From the NCBI GenBank assembly GCA_000320545.1, contig ADNK01001528.1, positions 1-26,132 on the forward strand: a stretch of DNA of 26,132 nucleotides. Direction: 5' to 3'. This stretch comes from Bigelowiella natans CCMP2755. Taxonomy: Eukaryota; Cercozoa; Chlorarachniophyceae. The position numbers were made by a program, and so were the translations under genes. The notes below the pieces were generated by a model that was not told where the DNA came from, ran no database searches, and worked only from the letters and a program-made list of their open reading frames with translations. This document shows, piece after piece, positions 1-11,181 of this stretch (the stretch's first letter is position 1; each line of letters opens with the position of its first letter).

Positions 1-173
1 CTGCTGCTGCTGCTGCTGCCGACTTGTATTGCTATTCACAAAACAATTCAAACTATTAATGCTGATGCCAACTGACGACCCCTCCCTCCTCCTCCTCCTC
101 CTCCTCCTCCTCCTCCTCCTCCTCCTCATTTCCTTCGCTCCTCATGCCCACATATCCACCACCCAATCCTCAG
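1..173 (+). other. Intron of the ligand-gated channel gene with triplet repeats
   Basis: The sequence before the acceptor CAG at 171-173 looks intronic. It begins with (CTG)n at 1-18 and has a long (CTC)n tract at about 82-127 that would serve as an extended polypyrimidine tract. The next exon starts in phase with one base missing, so at least one coding exon lies outside the window to the left. No other gene is seen here. Confidence 0.55.
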
Positions 174-546
174 GCAAGAGCCAGATAAAATCACAAGAGT
201 GGGTGTTGCTTCCGGCCTCGGAAGGAGACGAGGATGTAGCCATTGATAGGGGGTAATAACACGTAGATGTATACACCACCTCGCTTCGGCATATAATAAT
301 AATAATAATAATAATAATTGGAAAGTTACCGGTTGAAGAACTTGCAAGATTCACGCGTCTTTGCCTCCAACCCCCCCTCCCCCACGCACACCTCTTCCGT
401 GTTCTGATATCGATTCTCAAATTCAGGTGGTCAGATCCGGAGGACAGCACGTCAAAGAACCTATATCCTGCTATCCGAGCGCGTGTGAGAATTGCCAGAG
501 AGTATGGCTACTACGTGTACAACACGGTAACAATACATAGAAACAT

Positions 547-580
<34 letters not shown>

Positions 581-1044
581 TGCATCCACATATTGTAATT
601 CATATTACCTTCTTCATATCTGCGGATTCAATGTCCAAATTTTGCAAAGGTTTTAATAGTGCTGCTGATTACGCTAATGACTCTGGGGGCGATATGCTGT
701 CCTCCTGATGGTAGTTGTCAGTCGTTATGTGATGGAACTTGTCAGTCGCAATTGCAGTAGTAGCACGATACGAAGGAAGAGATAGCTGTCAGGGGGTGTC
801 AATATATAAACACAAAATAGCACTGCCCCCTCCTCCTCCTCCTTCTCCTCCTCCTACTACCATTTCCCTCCTTTATCATCATCATCATGCCACCATCTTC
901 TTCATCATCACTGCCATCCCACACGTCCGCCCCCCCCCAAATTGAAAAAAAGATATCGGTGACCGTTTGAACGTGACGTTGACGGTGATGCTTACCACTG
1001 TCGCAATCAAGTGGACGATCGATGAGAGGACACCTGCTGTTCCG

Positions 1045-1098
<54 letters not shown>

Positions 1099-1738
1099 CA
1101 ATCTAACAAAACAACGGCCGATGCAATTCCCAATGTTGACTTATCGTAATCGTACAAGCAAACAAATCCAAGAGGGATCTTTGAATTGTTTCTTCCCTTT
1201 CAACGTCCGATCCCCCCCTCTCCACCCCCCTCCCTGCTGATGCCTTGGACTTATCCTTTTCCTCCTTCTTCTTCTTGTTCTTCTTTTATCCTTCCTCTTT
1301 ACTAACAGCTACCAAACGCTCATGGACAAATTTCTTATCGGGCAGATGGTGTAAGTTGAGGGTGTATGTATGGTGAAGGGAAGGGGGGGGGAGGGGGGAG
1401 CAGTACAATACCCTTTCACACGTCGTAATCTCTCTTCTCTTTATGCTATACAGCATCATCTACATGATGTTCTTCTTCAATTGTGCGATTGCAAAGTTCT
1501 TGCTTCCACGAGTTGAGGCTGAAACGGTATGATGCATCTTCGCACGAACATAGAGCATAATGCTCGAGCAGCTTATTTTGCTCAGTGACTCTCCGTCTCC
1601 CCCCCCCCCCCTCTCCCCCCTCTCCACCTCTCCTCATTTTCCTCTCGTGTTTGGGGTTGATTACGATCGACGGGAAGTAGTTACAAGGACGGTGGTTGAA
1701 TTCGCAACACATCATGCGCGTACACATGCACACACTAT

Positions 1739-1778
<40 letters not shown>

Positions 1779-1930
1779 TATTATATCTTGCATTGTGCAA
1801 ATTGTTAATGATCAGGTGGAGTTCGTGGATGATATGTCAGCATTGATATGGATCTTCTGCTACATCTGTAATAACAATACGGAGTCGCACATCATCAGAT
1901 CTAAGCCTACAATAACTAACATACAAATGA

Positions 1931-1969
<39 letters not shown>

Positions 1970-2867
1970 ACTACAGGATTCAGCATGATCAATATAATAC
2001 CATCATCATCATCAGCAGCAGCAGCAGCATCATCACTTGTTGTTGTTTTTGTGAATTGTACAAACAACTGCATTGGTAGACGCAATTGTCTATCCCGGTT
2101 GGATGGCATATACAGCAAGATTCAGCAGCATGCCGGTTCGTCCCTCCCCCCCCCCTCTCTGAGACGCAAAGAAACGAAGGACTGCGCTCCTCTCCCTCTC
2201 CCTCCCCCCCCCCTCTTTCTCTCTTTCTCTCCATGATTCGTCAGATTTAATAGCGGGTTCGTCGTAGCATGAAAATTCGACCATGTATATGATGGGATGT
2301 GCAGAGAATGTGGGAACCTGGAGAAGCAAGCCAATGCTACCGTGCTTTGGCGCAGCCAATTCTTATGCCTCTGTTGTGTGCTTGCGGTGTTGGACTACTT
2401 CAGATTATCCCTGTGGGCTATCTGCAGCACCCACACCTCCTCGATTGCGTCGTCCCAAGCTCATACAAAAAAGGTCATATTAACATATATATGTACATGT
2501 TTATTTATATCATGCATCTATTAGTGTGTGTATATATTTGATATTGCTGGGTGGAGAGCCATAGCGGAAGGGGGTATTATTGTCTTTGTTTCCTGTGCCT
2601 ATATACTTACGTTATACAGCTCTATTTGTAAAATACACACGCACACACGCATGTACACACACAACTGATATAAGGCTTTGAAGACTGTGTGCTGGTTGAT
2701 CACCAATTCTGTATAAAAAAGGACTGCTTCCTTTTGCTTTATTTCCCCCTTATCATCGCTGCATCTTCTCCCCCCCTCCTCCTACCTTCTTCCCTCTCAC
2801 AGGTTTAAAGCCCGAGAAGAGTGGCAAAGGCGAGATTAACCATCCCAAGACTATATCAGAGGAGTAG
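174..2867 (+). CDS. Pentameric ligand-gated (Cys-loop-like) ion channel, 3' part
   Basis: Exons with consistent phases: 174-252, 427-526, 650-710, 953-1043, 1309-1350, 1454-1526, 1816-1867, 2080-2135, 2305-2473, 2803-2867 (stop TAG). About 261 residues are visible; most of the ligand-binding domain lies left of the window. The 427 exon ends in a pre-M1 motif (RVRIAREYGYYVYNT), and M1 follows at 650 (VLIVLLITLMTLGA). The 953 exon holds M2, GDRLNVTLTVMLTTVAIKW, which fits Asp at -1', Arg 0', Thr 6' and Leu 9'. The M2-M3 loop and M3 start read VPYQTLMDKFLIGQM, close to the P-x-x-Y-x-T-x-x-D pattern of the family. A short M3-M4 linker leads to M4 (ALIWIFCYIYAIVY). The family forms pentameric membrane channels gated by small ligands; Asp at -1' hints at cation selectivity (inference). 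Unusually, about 75 residues follow M4 and include another hydrophobic segment. The ligand cannot be predicted. Confidence 0.85.
1047..1089. repeat. (AT)n microsatellite in channel-gene intron
   Basis: A run of alternating A and T of about 43 bases lies directly after the donor site at 1044, in the intron between the M2 and M3 exons. It makes (IY)n pseudo-ORFs on both strands, which are not genes. Confidence 0.95.
1742..1967. repeat. (TA)n and (CA)n microsatellites in adjacent channel-gene introns
   Basis: A (TA)n run covers about 1742-1774, in the intron before the M4 exon. A (CA)n run covers about 1935-1967, in the intron after it. The M4 exon (1816-1867) sits between the two arrays and is itself free of repeats. 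Confidence 0.9.
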
Positions 2868-3701
2868 AGAAGATGAGGCGGAAAAATGCTGAAAGATGAA
2901 ATACAAACGATTAAGTTTGGCAGACATAATACCCCCAAAATAACCCAATTTGTGAGCAGCTTTGCGCTGAGATATTTCTAGATTTGTTCGCAGTAGAGTC
3001 TTGGATAATCACATGATGGAGTACCTTTTGTGGCCTGCAGCAACATGTGCATGCATTCCTAATTGTTGATGCCGTATGCACGTACAACGGCGCAGGTAGC
3101 AGGTATATGTGGAACTACAGCTCGCCAAAATCTCATTTTCTTGCCGCAAATCTGACGTGTTGCCTGTTCGAATATGCACATCACTGCGCATGCGATCGCG
3201 CCGCACAGCAGGAGCAACGCTGAAGTCGAAAATCTGACTTGCTAGCTTGGTCAGTCGATCTATCGAGAACTGTGATCAGCACGTTTTAGCAGACGCACAT
3301 GAGCAAACAATGCAATAGAGTTAGTCGAGCTGTCTAGCTGTCGCGCACGATCATACAGAGCGTTGCCAGAAAATGTGAAGACTTGTTTCCTATAACAACT
3401 ATACATTAAGAGCATTGTAAGCACCCAATAACACACTACAGCATACATGCTACGATGATGGCTAGCTAGTTTGAACAAGCCACGCCCTTCTTTCCGCAAC
3501 ACGCTTGCCACCGTTTTTTTGACCACTACTTCAAACTAGTGGTACCACTACTTCAAACTAGTGGTAATAATAACTGCGATGATGGCACGGGAGGTGGATC
3601 GAAAGAAAGATGATTCGACCCGGCTTGCCCTCCTCCCTATGTGAAGTTGCAACAGAATAAAGACAAGATGCTTATGTGATGCTTATGTACATGCTCTCCT
3701 C
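2868..3701. other. Convergent intergenic region, no gene recognised
   Basis: This segment separates the 3' ends of the ligand-gated channel (+) and the F-box/kelch gene (-). I see no convincing exon. ORFs at 3009-3206 and 3260-3526 lack family motifs and flanking splice logic. Apart from a few short runs there is little microsatellite sequence. There are scattered palindromic hexamers (GCTAGC, GCATGC) and a tandem palindromic repeat near 3522. Confidence 0.6.
3522..3565. repeat. Tandem duplication of a 22-bp palindromic unit
   Basis: Two identical 22-base copies stand head to tail at 3522-3543 and 3544-3565. Each copy is an inverted repeat: arms ACCACTA and TAGTGGT around an 8-base centre. 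The element lies in the convergent intergenic region, about 140 bp from the end of the F-box gene. It could be a protein-binding site, a 3'-end hairpin or a small insertion footprint; the sequence alone does not decide. Confidence 0.85.
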
Positions 3702-5514
3702 TCATCTTGATCCGTGAGGTATGACGGCATTATTCGCTCTAGCGAGAATAGCTCTCATAATCTCTGCAAGCCCCATTGGGATGGTGCCGTCGCCTCCATC
3801 GTCGTCATCGTCGTCCTTCTCCTCTTCCATGGTATCTTCGTCAGGTAGCGTTTCCACCAACTTCTTATCGTGTTGGATCTCATTCACCCATTTTGCAGGA
3901 CTCATGGAAAGCACGTTGCTGTCGCTCAGGTACTGCCCTGCTCTCCACCCCCCCATAAACACCATATGTGTGCCGTACACTCCACAGATATGATACGCTC
4001 GTGGCCCCGGTACCCGACCGCGCTGTTTCTTGGGATACCGCCATTTCATCGTGGTGAGATCGAGCAGCCGGAGATTATTCGTGAATCGAATACCTGAGTT
4101 TCCCCAGTGTTCCTCCTCCTCCTCCTCCTCCTCCTCTCCCCCCCCTCTGCAGTAGTGATGGCCTCCAAAGAACAGGACGTGCGCCTCATCCAGCATCATG
4201 CACGATGCGCCTCTTCCGAGAACCCTCTTCGTATCCCCAATCGAGTGCTTGAACTCGAGCTTCCTCCATTCCATTCGCTTCAAATCCAAACTGTAGCCGT
4301 CGTCGAAATCTTCCCCCCCCCTCGCTATCCCATTGCCTGAGCCGCCCCCAAACACGAACAGCTTTGCGGTACCCTGCGATGCAGAGAAAATCATCCGATG
4401 CGCATTCCTCGCGGACGGAACGCTTCCTTTTGAATCGATTCGGCTAAACTTCCAGGTCTTAATGTCCAAGAAGAACAGCTCGTCAGAGGGCCCATGCGGG
4501 CCATTACCACCATGGATCGCCAGAACGCCTGCCGGATGCGCCTCCTTCCAGTCGTCGAGGCCTGGGGCGTTGGCGGGAATGAACGCGGCAGCATGAAATC
4601 CGCGATACGGCGCTCTGTTTGCGGTCATCGGGGTGGACCATGACCACTTGTTCGCAGCTTCGTCGTCGTTGTTTGGCGTGTAGGTTAAGATCATCAGAGA
4701 GCTCAGAATCGCGCTGTACCCACCTCGGCACATTCCGCCGTACACCAAAATCCTGTGCTCGTCAATGAGAGTCGCGGTGTGCCCGTACATCGGGGGGGGG
4801 GAATCGCCGGAGGGCTTGACAGCCTTCCATTCGAGGCGGCTGTGGGTGGTCGGGTCCTCTAGGCCCGCGCACTCCAACATCATTACATCGTTGCAAGGTC
4901 CGCGGTTTATCCACCCAGCTACTGCCACGCACATCGACCCCATCATGCAGCAAGCAGACATCTCGCGGCCAGAATTGTACGGCAGTCGAGTGCTGATAAT
5001 ACGTCTCTCCCTCCACAGAACCTCCTTCAGCTCGAACATGACCCTCATTTCGAGAAACACTGTTCGCCAATCCACCTGCTGATTGCGCCGTTTTCCGGCG
5101 TCGCTCATTGCAGTGCAGAGAGAGCGAGTGCCGGGCTCGAACCATTCAGCGATCATAGCTTGCCAAAGCTTTCCATGGGAGACGAGTGATAGGTACTCCT
5201 TCGAGACGCAGGATAGTTTGATGATCTCGCGAACCTCCAAGAACATGAACACTGTTACATGGACGTCCATATTCAATCTTTCGAACAGGCTCGATCGCTG
5301 GCGCTTCAGAGCGGGGGGAGCTGATGTTTGAAGACAGAAATCAGCCAGAGAACCACGTAATTCGCAACAGATGACGGATATTTGTGCAGCAGAGCTTACG
5401 CCTAGACTTACTAATCGTGCATTCTTTGGCATCAGGATCGAGCTGGCTCCAGGATCTTTGTTCGGTGCTAGCAGTCCGGGTCCTGGTGAAGTCGGAGGAA
5501 AAGAAGTTCTTCAT
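3702..5514 (-). CDS. F-box/kelch-repeat protein
   Basis: Two exons: 5514-5412 and 5320-3702, joined across a 91-base GT-AG intron (GTAAGT donor, CATCAG acceptor), giving 573 residues. The simple ORF that starts at the ATG at 5432 reads through this intron in another frame; the spliced start beginning MKNFFSSDF is preferred because donor, acceptor and phase all fit. An F-box-like stretch follows at about residues 45-95 (MDVHVTVFMFLEVREIIKLS, then CVSKEYLSLVSHGKLWQAMI). The rest is a kelch-type beta-propeller with repeated GG motifs: ILVYGGM, LFVFGGGSG, VLFFGGHHY and MVFMGGW. Such proteins are usually substrate adaptors of SCF ubiquitin ligases. There is a glutamate run inside one blade loop and an Asp/Glu-rich tail near the C terminus. 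The partner Skp1 and the substrate are not visible from this locus. Confidence 0.86.
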
Positions 5515-5661
5515 CGCATCACAGGAACCAAGTCGGTTTGGGTGGTGGAGGACAGTGGGGTTGGAACGCCCTCCTTCTGGTAGCTCTCAGTTTCGAGGTG
5601 AATCGAAGGGGATTTCATCGAAAAGACAACAGAATGAAACGAATTTCTACGGAAAGGGGGA

Positions 5662-5685
5662 CAGCCTCCATGCACATGGAGGCTG
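5662..5685. promoter_or_regulatory. Perfect 10-bp stem hairpin upstream of the F-box gene
   Basis: The arms CAGCCTCCAT and ATGGAGGCTG flank a 4-base loop. The hairpin lies about 150 bp upstream of the F-box/kelch start codon, in its promoter or 5' UTR. It could be a dyad-symmetric factor-binding site or an RNA hairpin. Confidence 0.6.
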
Positions 5686-6570
5686 AGCTTTTCAGGGGAA
5701 TTGGCTGGTCGCGTGATGCCTCAAAACCGCCTGGTTGCTGCTTTGCGTCCGCATCATGATCCCATTTCAATCGCTTCGATTGGAATTGCTTCATTCATTC
5801 AATTCGCTCGTTTAAAGTTTTCGCCACCGTGTCCTGTTCTGAGTGTCCATTCATTCGAAGCAAGGAGCGCCAGGGCAGACAGGCGGCGGTGCATCGCCCT
5901 AGCCAGGCTAAGCAGGTCCAGCAAGCCAGTGCCAGAGTTCGTGCGCACGTCTAGACGTGCACCAGGTCGAATGCTGTGCGTGTGCACGCCGCTAGCTGCT
6001 AGCTAGGGTTTGGTTGATTTTCTGTTTTTGACTGCTGCGTGCACGCTGGCGTGCGTCCAGACATCCGCTGGTGCTGGCTAGTTGGCGGTCACTACACGCG
6101 CTCGTTCGACAATGCACGTGAGAACACCTTGCTAAGCTTGTACCGCCACAACGCGATGAAGAAGATTGCTCACATGCTCATTGCATTGCTTCATGATTCA
6201 TTCCTGTGATTGCACGTGTTGCTCGTCAGTCACGCGCACGTGCGCATCCGCCTGCACCAACAAGTGCAGGTGCATTGCGCTAGTGCGTGCGGCGGATGAG
6301 CGCACGCTTGCTAGCTTGCATGCATATGCTCACACTGCAACGCACACATGTCTCTGGAATCTCTGATTGGAGCCAAAGCATCATGCGCACATCTAGACAT
6401 GTGCCCACGTGGCACACACATGCTCTCACATGTTCTCACACAACGTGCATTGGTGGTCCAGACTGACCACAGTTGTTCAGCATGTGTCGTTGCAATGTGC
6501 TTGTTCATTCATTTTACATGACGCTACCGGAACGTTCGAATTCCGCACTACGCATGCCATACATGCGTTT

Positions 6571-6571
6571 A

Positions 6572-6611
<40 letters not shown>

Positions 6612-6628
6612 ACACACACATATATATG
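6571..6628. repeat. Compound microsatellite (CT)n(CA)n(TA)n in CDC73 3' flank
   Basis: A compound dinucleotide array starts a few bases past the CDC73 stop codon (6637-6639 on the minus strand) and probably belongs to its 3' UTR or the adjacent flank. Confidence 0.85.
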
Positions 6629-6636
6629 GCCTCCTC

Positions 6637-7128
6637 TCAGTAGTTCATCCAGTTGCACTTCGCATCCATCCACTGCCTTAATATCTAAAACCAGATAACA
6701 AGCACCGTATCAGCTTTCCGTAAACATAGGAAACTTTCAATTGGCTCTCAAACACGACGCAATGGAGCTGAAGATTAGTTCGAAATCCTTTGTTTTGAAC
6801 GTGTGAGTGAAAGGGGGGGGGGAGGGTGAGTGATGGCGGTCTGCTCTGCTCGTGGTGGCAGGAGTGGTAGTATTGAAGTAGAAAAGTTACGTACATCCCA
6901 GAAGGAGTAAACTGTTGCGTTGTCCTCGCTCCTCCGATTCCTAGAGAGTGGAAGTAAGAGCAGGATGAAGTGGGGCGGGGAGGATAGAAATCGATGCAGA
7001 ATCCAGATATTATCACGAGGATAAGATGTCAATACATATGCTGTGGTAGATTCCTACTTTCGGTTTTAAAAAAATGATATGAAGTCGGAGATAAAAGAAC
7101 TATTGTCTGTAGAGGCGAGTCGTGACAC

Positions 7129-7167
<39 letters not shown>

Positions 7168-8989
7168 TTGATTCAGTTTTCTTGTTTCAATCGAGCCTCC
7201 TCACCCGATACGCAAAATCCTTACGTTCCAATTCTTTATCGTCTGCTTTATCTCTGCCCCCTATGGGTGGGGGCAACAGAGACGGACAGAAATTATTAGA
7301 GAGAGAAGAAGATAACGGGAGGGAGGGAGGGAGGGAGAGAAAGGAAGCATTCATACTTAGACATCAATTATGTAATCGTTCTACTGCTGCTGCTACTAAT
7401 ACACCTCCCGCGCTAGGTGGAATCCACGAACCCTCTCGAATATCTAGGTATCACAACATCCAACATGGACAAATAAACAACCGATTGGGTGCGAAGGATC
7501 AGGAGAGCGAAGGAGAAGAAACGACAAATGGAAAAAAGAGGGGATGCAGTCGCTGCTAACCGAACAACATCGATGGTTTTCTCGCGCCCATCTGCCGTGG
7601 AAGGCGCGAATATGGACAACCAATATATTATAAGTACACACGTTCCCATTTGTTATCATCGTTATCGTTGTCGAGGGGCGGCAGCAGCTATGAAGGCACC
7701 ATCACCGTTCTTACAACTGGGTAGATGTGTGCAGCTTTTGTGCATTCATTTATTTATTCATGTATATGTCCTGAACGACCTCTGCTGGGGTGCTGAAGGG
7801 ATATTCGTCAAACTGCCATTTCTGACCGGAAGCAAACACCGCCACAACCTACGTCGCATCGGGGGGAAAGAGAAGAAAGAGATGAAAGAGAGAGAGAGAG
7901 TAAATTATAAGTTGGGTGACACTTGCATTATTATCTCAAGTCATTAATGTACTTACTGTCTGTTTGCCTCTTCTTTGTTCTGTTATACTACTGCTACTAC
8001 CGCTATTACTCCTCCTCCTCCTCCTACCCCCCCCTCCTCCTACTTCTATTACTACTACTACTACTACTACTTCTACTACCTGGTGCCAGTCTTGGTAGGA
8101 GAGCATCTTAGGATCATCGACGACCAAGAAAAGAGTCTACGTGATTTGTACGTACGTGCGTGTGTGTGTGTGCGCGTGTGTGCGCGCGCGTGTATCTGAA
8201 ATAGTGATTGTTTGATGACGATATGCAATGATGATGATGATCGTGGGTATGTAGGCTTGTCGTCAAGGTATTGTTTAATAACACGCAACGAGGGACTACT
8301 CGCTTGTTGTACGTTCATGATATATCAGGAAATTGCCCGTAGATTGACCTGTCGGCCGGCCTTTTTGAAGCTGTCGCGATGAACCTTCTCTGGCATCTTG
8401 AGCTTATTCTCCATGCTTCTGCGAATGGAGGAGGGGGGGGGGGGGAGAAAGGCAGATTTTTTAAGACGGTGATGTTGTAAGGTAGGATAACCGCAGATGG
8501 CTCATACATGTGCTGACGACATCTACTACCTTCTCGCCTCGTTGCTCGAAACGAATTTCTTATCTGAGAGAAGAATCGTGATTATCATTATTAAGCCTGC
8601 AGCTCAGTACGCATGGCCTCCCACAACACAACAGCGAGCAGCATGTACTTACTAGAGAATCTATCATTTTTAAATATGGGTTGTTCCGAACATCGCTTCA
8701 TCAATAGCACTCACTCACTCATCCAATCAATCATCATCATTGTTGGGTCGATGATCAATTGATTGATTGATGCCTTATCCGTCTCGCTCTATTTTTTTTT
8801 TTAATGTGCCTCACACGACGGTACCATGCATTTCCCCCTCCTCTTCTACTTCTCTACTACAACAACTACTACAATTGCTACTACTACTACTACTACTACT
8901 ACTACTATTACTACTACTGCCACTCACGTTCGAGGAAGAGACGAGCGTTCCACTTTGTAATCAATGCTGTGAAAAGCATTTTTGTCACA

Positions 8990-9027
<38 letters not shown>

Positions 9028-9508
9028 CGGACTGTATGCACGCTTTGCTTACTTGCTCAGTGTGATGTTGCTATATATGAATAACACGTGTACTATGCAT
9101 GGGATATGTCATGTCGTCGGCATCTTCACATGTGACAACCTGACATTCCCTTTGGAACCAGAATTATTGGTACCCACCTGAGAGACAGAGAGAAAGAGAG
9201 AGGGGGGGGGGGGGGAGAAGCAAGATGATTCCGTCCTTCGTTCAAACGACGAGACAGTAGTCCCATCTTCTTCTTCTTTTTCTTCTTCTTGTTCTTCTCC
9301 ATGTTATTTTATGTTATTGCAAGTACGGTGCAGGTGCCAGGCATTTCTTGGGCAGGTATCTCTTCGGCTCTGAATGCAGGAGGGAGAGGACGTTTTAACT
9401 GACAGTGAGGAATGCTGCTGCAACTACGTGGTCAGAATGATGATGGGAGGATGATCACGATGAAGCAACCTTGGGTCATGACGATAATTGTATGTGTATA
9501 TGCGTGTG

Positions 9509-9547
<39 letters not shown>

Positions 9548-9923
9548 CGTGTGCTACGGACCTATTGCCTTTGGCTTCGACTTTGTAGCGACGCTACTTT
9601 GTGATCATATCTTACAAACAGAAGGATGATGATAAGGAGGAGGAGGAGGAGGAGGAGGAGGAGGAGGAGGAAGGGGAGGAGGAAGGGGAGGAGGAGCTCT
9701 CACAAAACGTTGTCATTTTTTCTCATCATCATCATTAATATGTAAGTGCGAGGTTATAATACTTTACCTTAGCTTGATGCTGTTGTGGTGGTTATACCCA
9801 GAACTAGAGGAATCTGCACGCAGTAACGTCATCGGTCTCAATATATCATCATCGTAGTTTTGAGTTGTTGGGAATTATTCTCTCTAAGATAAGGAATTGT
9901 TTCGGGTAACATGTAGGCTGTGT

Positions 9924-10017
<94 letters not shown>

Positions 10018-11118
10018 CACACACATAATGCACCGTGTTTCTATGTAGCATTATTGCGAGTGATAAATTGTCTTTTCTGATTTTGCTCATATTGGATGTG
10101 TGGGAGGGGGGAGGACCTTTTTTATGCCTTTTAGCGTTTAGTCTGTCGTCTCCCTTCTTCTTCCTCCTCTTCATCTGTTCCTCCGCCTGCCGTTTCTTAC
10201 GTTGCTTCTCCTTCTGCTCCCTCTCCCACCGAACGTTGATCTCCTGCAACATATTTGGATCAGGGGGGGGGGTGGGGGATGATCGGTGGACGGCACATCG
10301 CCCATCATCTTGGGGTAGGACATTCACACATCAATTTCTGGAGAGAACCAACAAAAGCAGCCAGCAGCAGCAAAGCAAGAAAAGCCTAGTTCTCTAGAGG
10401 TTGAAAGGACACAACAACCGACCTCCTTTATCTTCTTGAACATCTCGCCAACGTTGGCAAAGGATTTGATTGGATGGCTGTAAAGGTGAAGGGGGGGGGT
10501 GGGAATATCCATATAACTTTCAAATCGAGGCAAAGTGTAACTGCTTAGAAGATAAAACACAACCCCACTCTTAACCCCTTTGTTACCCCTGAAGAGAGCA
10601 ATGTATAGCTTGCCACACACACAGAAGATAGAAATACACCATCATCGACAAAACTTCACATATTATTACTGTACCATGCCGATGATTTATGTTACACAAG
10701 AAGTCTAAGAAGGTGACTCCCCCTCCTCCTCCTCTCCTACTACTGTTGCTGCATTCAAGGCACATCATTCGAAAGCTACCTGAGCATAGAATTGCGGTCG
10801 GTGATAAGGCGTTCCTGCCGCATGATCTGCACTCCCATTGGCTCGTTCTGTACAGATAGAGGAAGGGAGCGATGGGGAAAGGAAGCCGTAAGAAAAAGAA
10901 CAAAGTTCTAGCTATTGGTCATGATTATGCTTTCGCCAAGGCAGGCAAAACATTGAAACCTGGAAGAAAACTGAAATGGTAAAATAAATGACCAATGCAT
11001 GCGCATGGAATAGTTTAAACGCACCTCAATCGCAACTGCGTCCTTGCCTTCATCATCCTGCAGCCTTTCATCTGTTGACTCGCCGATTAATTTCTGAGGT
11101 GTACGTTATCCGCATGCG

Positions 11119-11181
<63 letters not shown>

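Larger units (their letters stand above)
5515..6636. other. Intergenic region between F-box 5' end and CDC73 3' end
   Basis: No gene is recognised. The segment must hold the promoter of the F-box gene (minus strand) and the 3' flank of CDC73. It is dense in short palindromes, including a 16-base perfect palindrome at 5945-5960, GCTAGC and TGCATGCA clusters near 5990-6010 and 6300-6330, and several CACGTG boxes. Microsatellites are absent until about 6571, where (CT)n, (CA)n and (TA)n runs begin just beyond the CDC73 stop codon. Confidence 0.6.

Noticed and set aside
799-1240. Overlapping ORFs with (IY)n runs on both strands around the AT microsatellite
   Set aside because: They are translations of the (AT)n array in an intron; the true M2 exon (953-1043) uses another frame with splice sites and family motifs.
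1989-2359. Minus-strand ORFs rich in Gly, Arg and Glu
   Set aside because: They are antisense to channel-gene exons and to C/T-rich intron sequence, with no motif of their own.
3522-3565. Tandem repeat as a CRISPR array
   Set aside because: Only two units with no spacers, in nuclear eukaryotic DNA.
7321-7336. (GGGA)n and other G-rich tracts as functional G-quadruplexes
   Set aside because: Possible in principle, but they lie in introns next to other simple repeats and nothing in the sequence shows a function.
7444-7659. Minus-strand ORF with VVHIRAFHGRW, first taken for a CDC73 exon
   Set aside because: No acceptor precedes it, and the exon 7405-7443 (IFERVRGFHLARE) fits the family and the phase on both sides.
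7780-7848. Reading the CDC73 exon on to a stop after VVQDIYMNK
   Set aside because: Cdc73 continues with an IF-x-x-x-x-x-FHL segment, found in the exon 7405-7443 with matching phase; the donor GAG|GTCGTT is therefore preferred.
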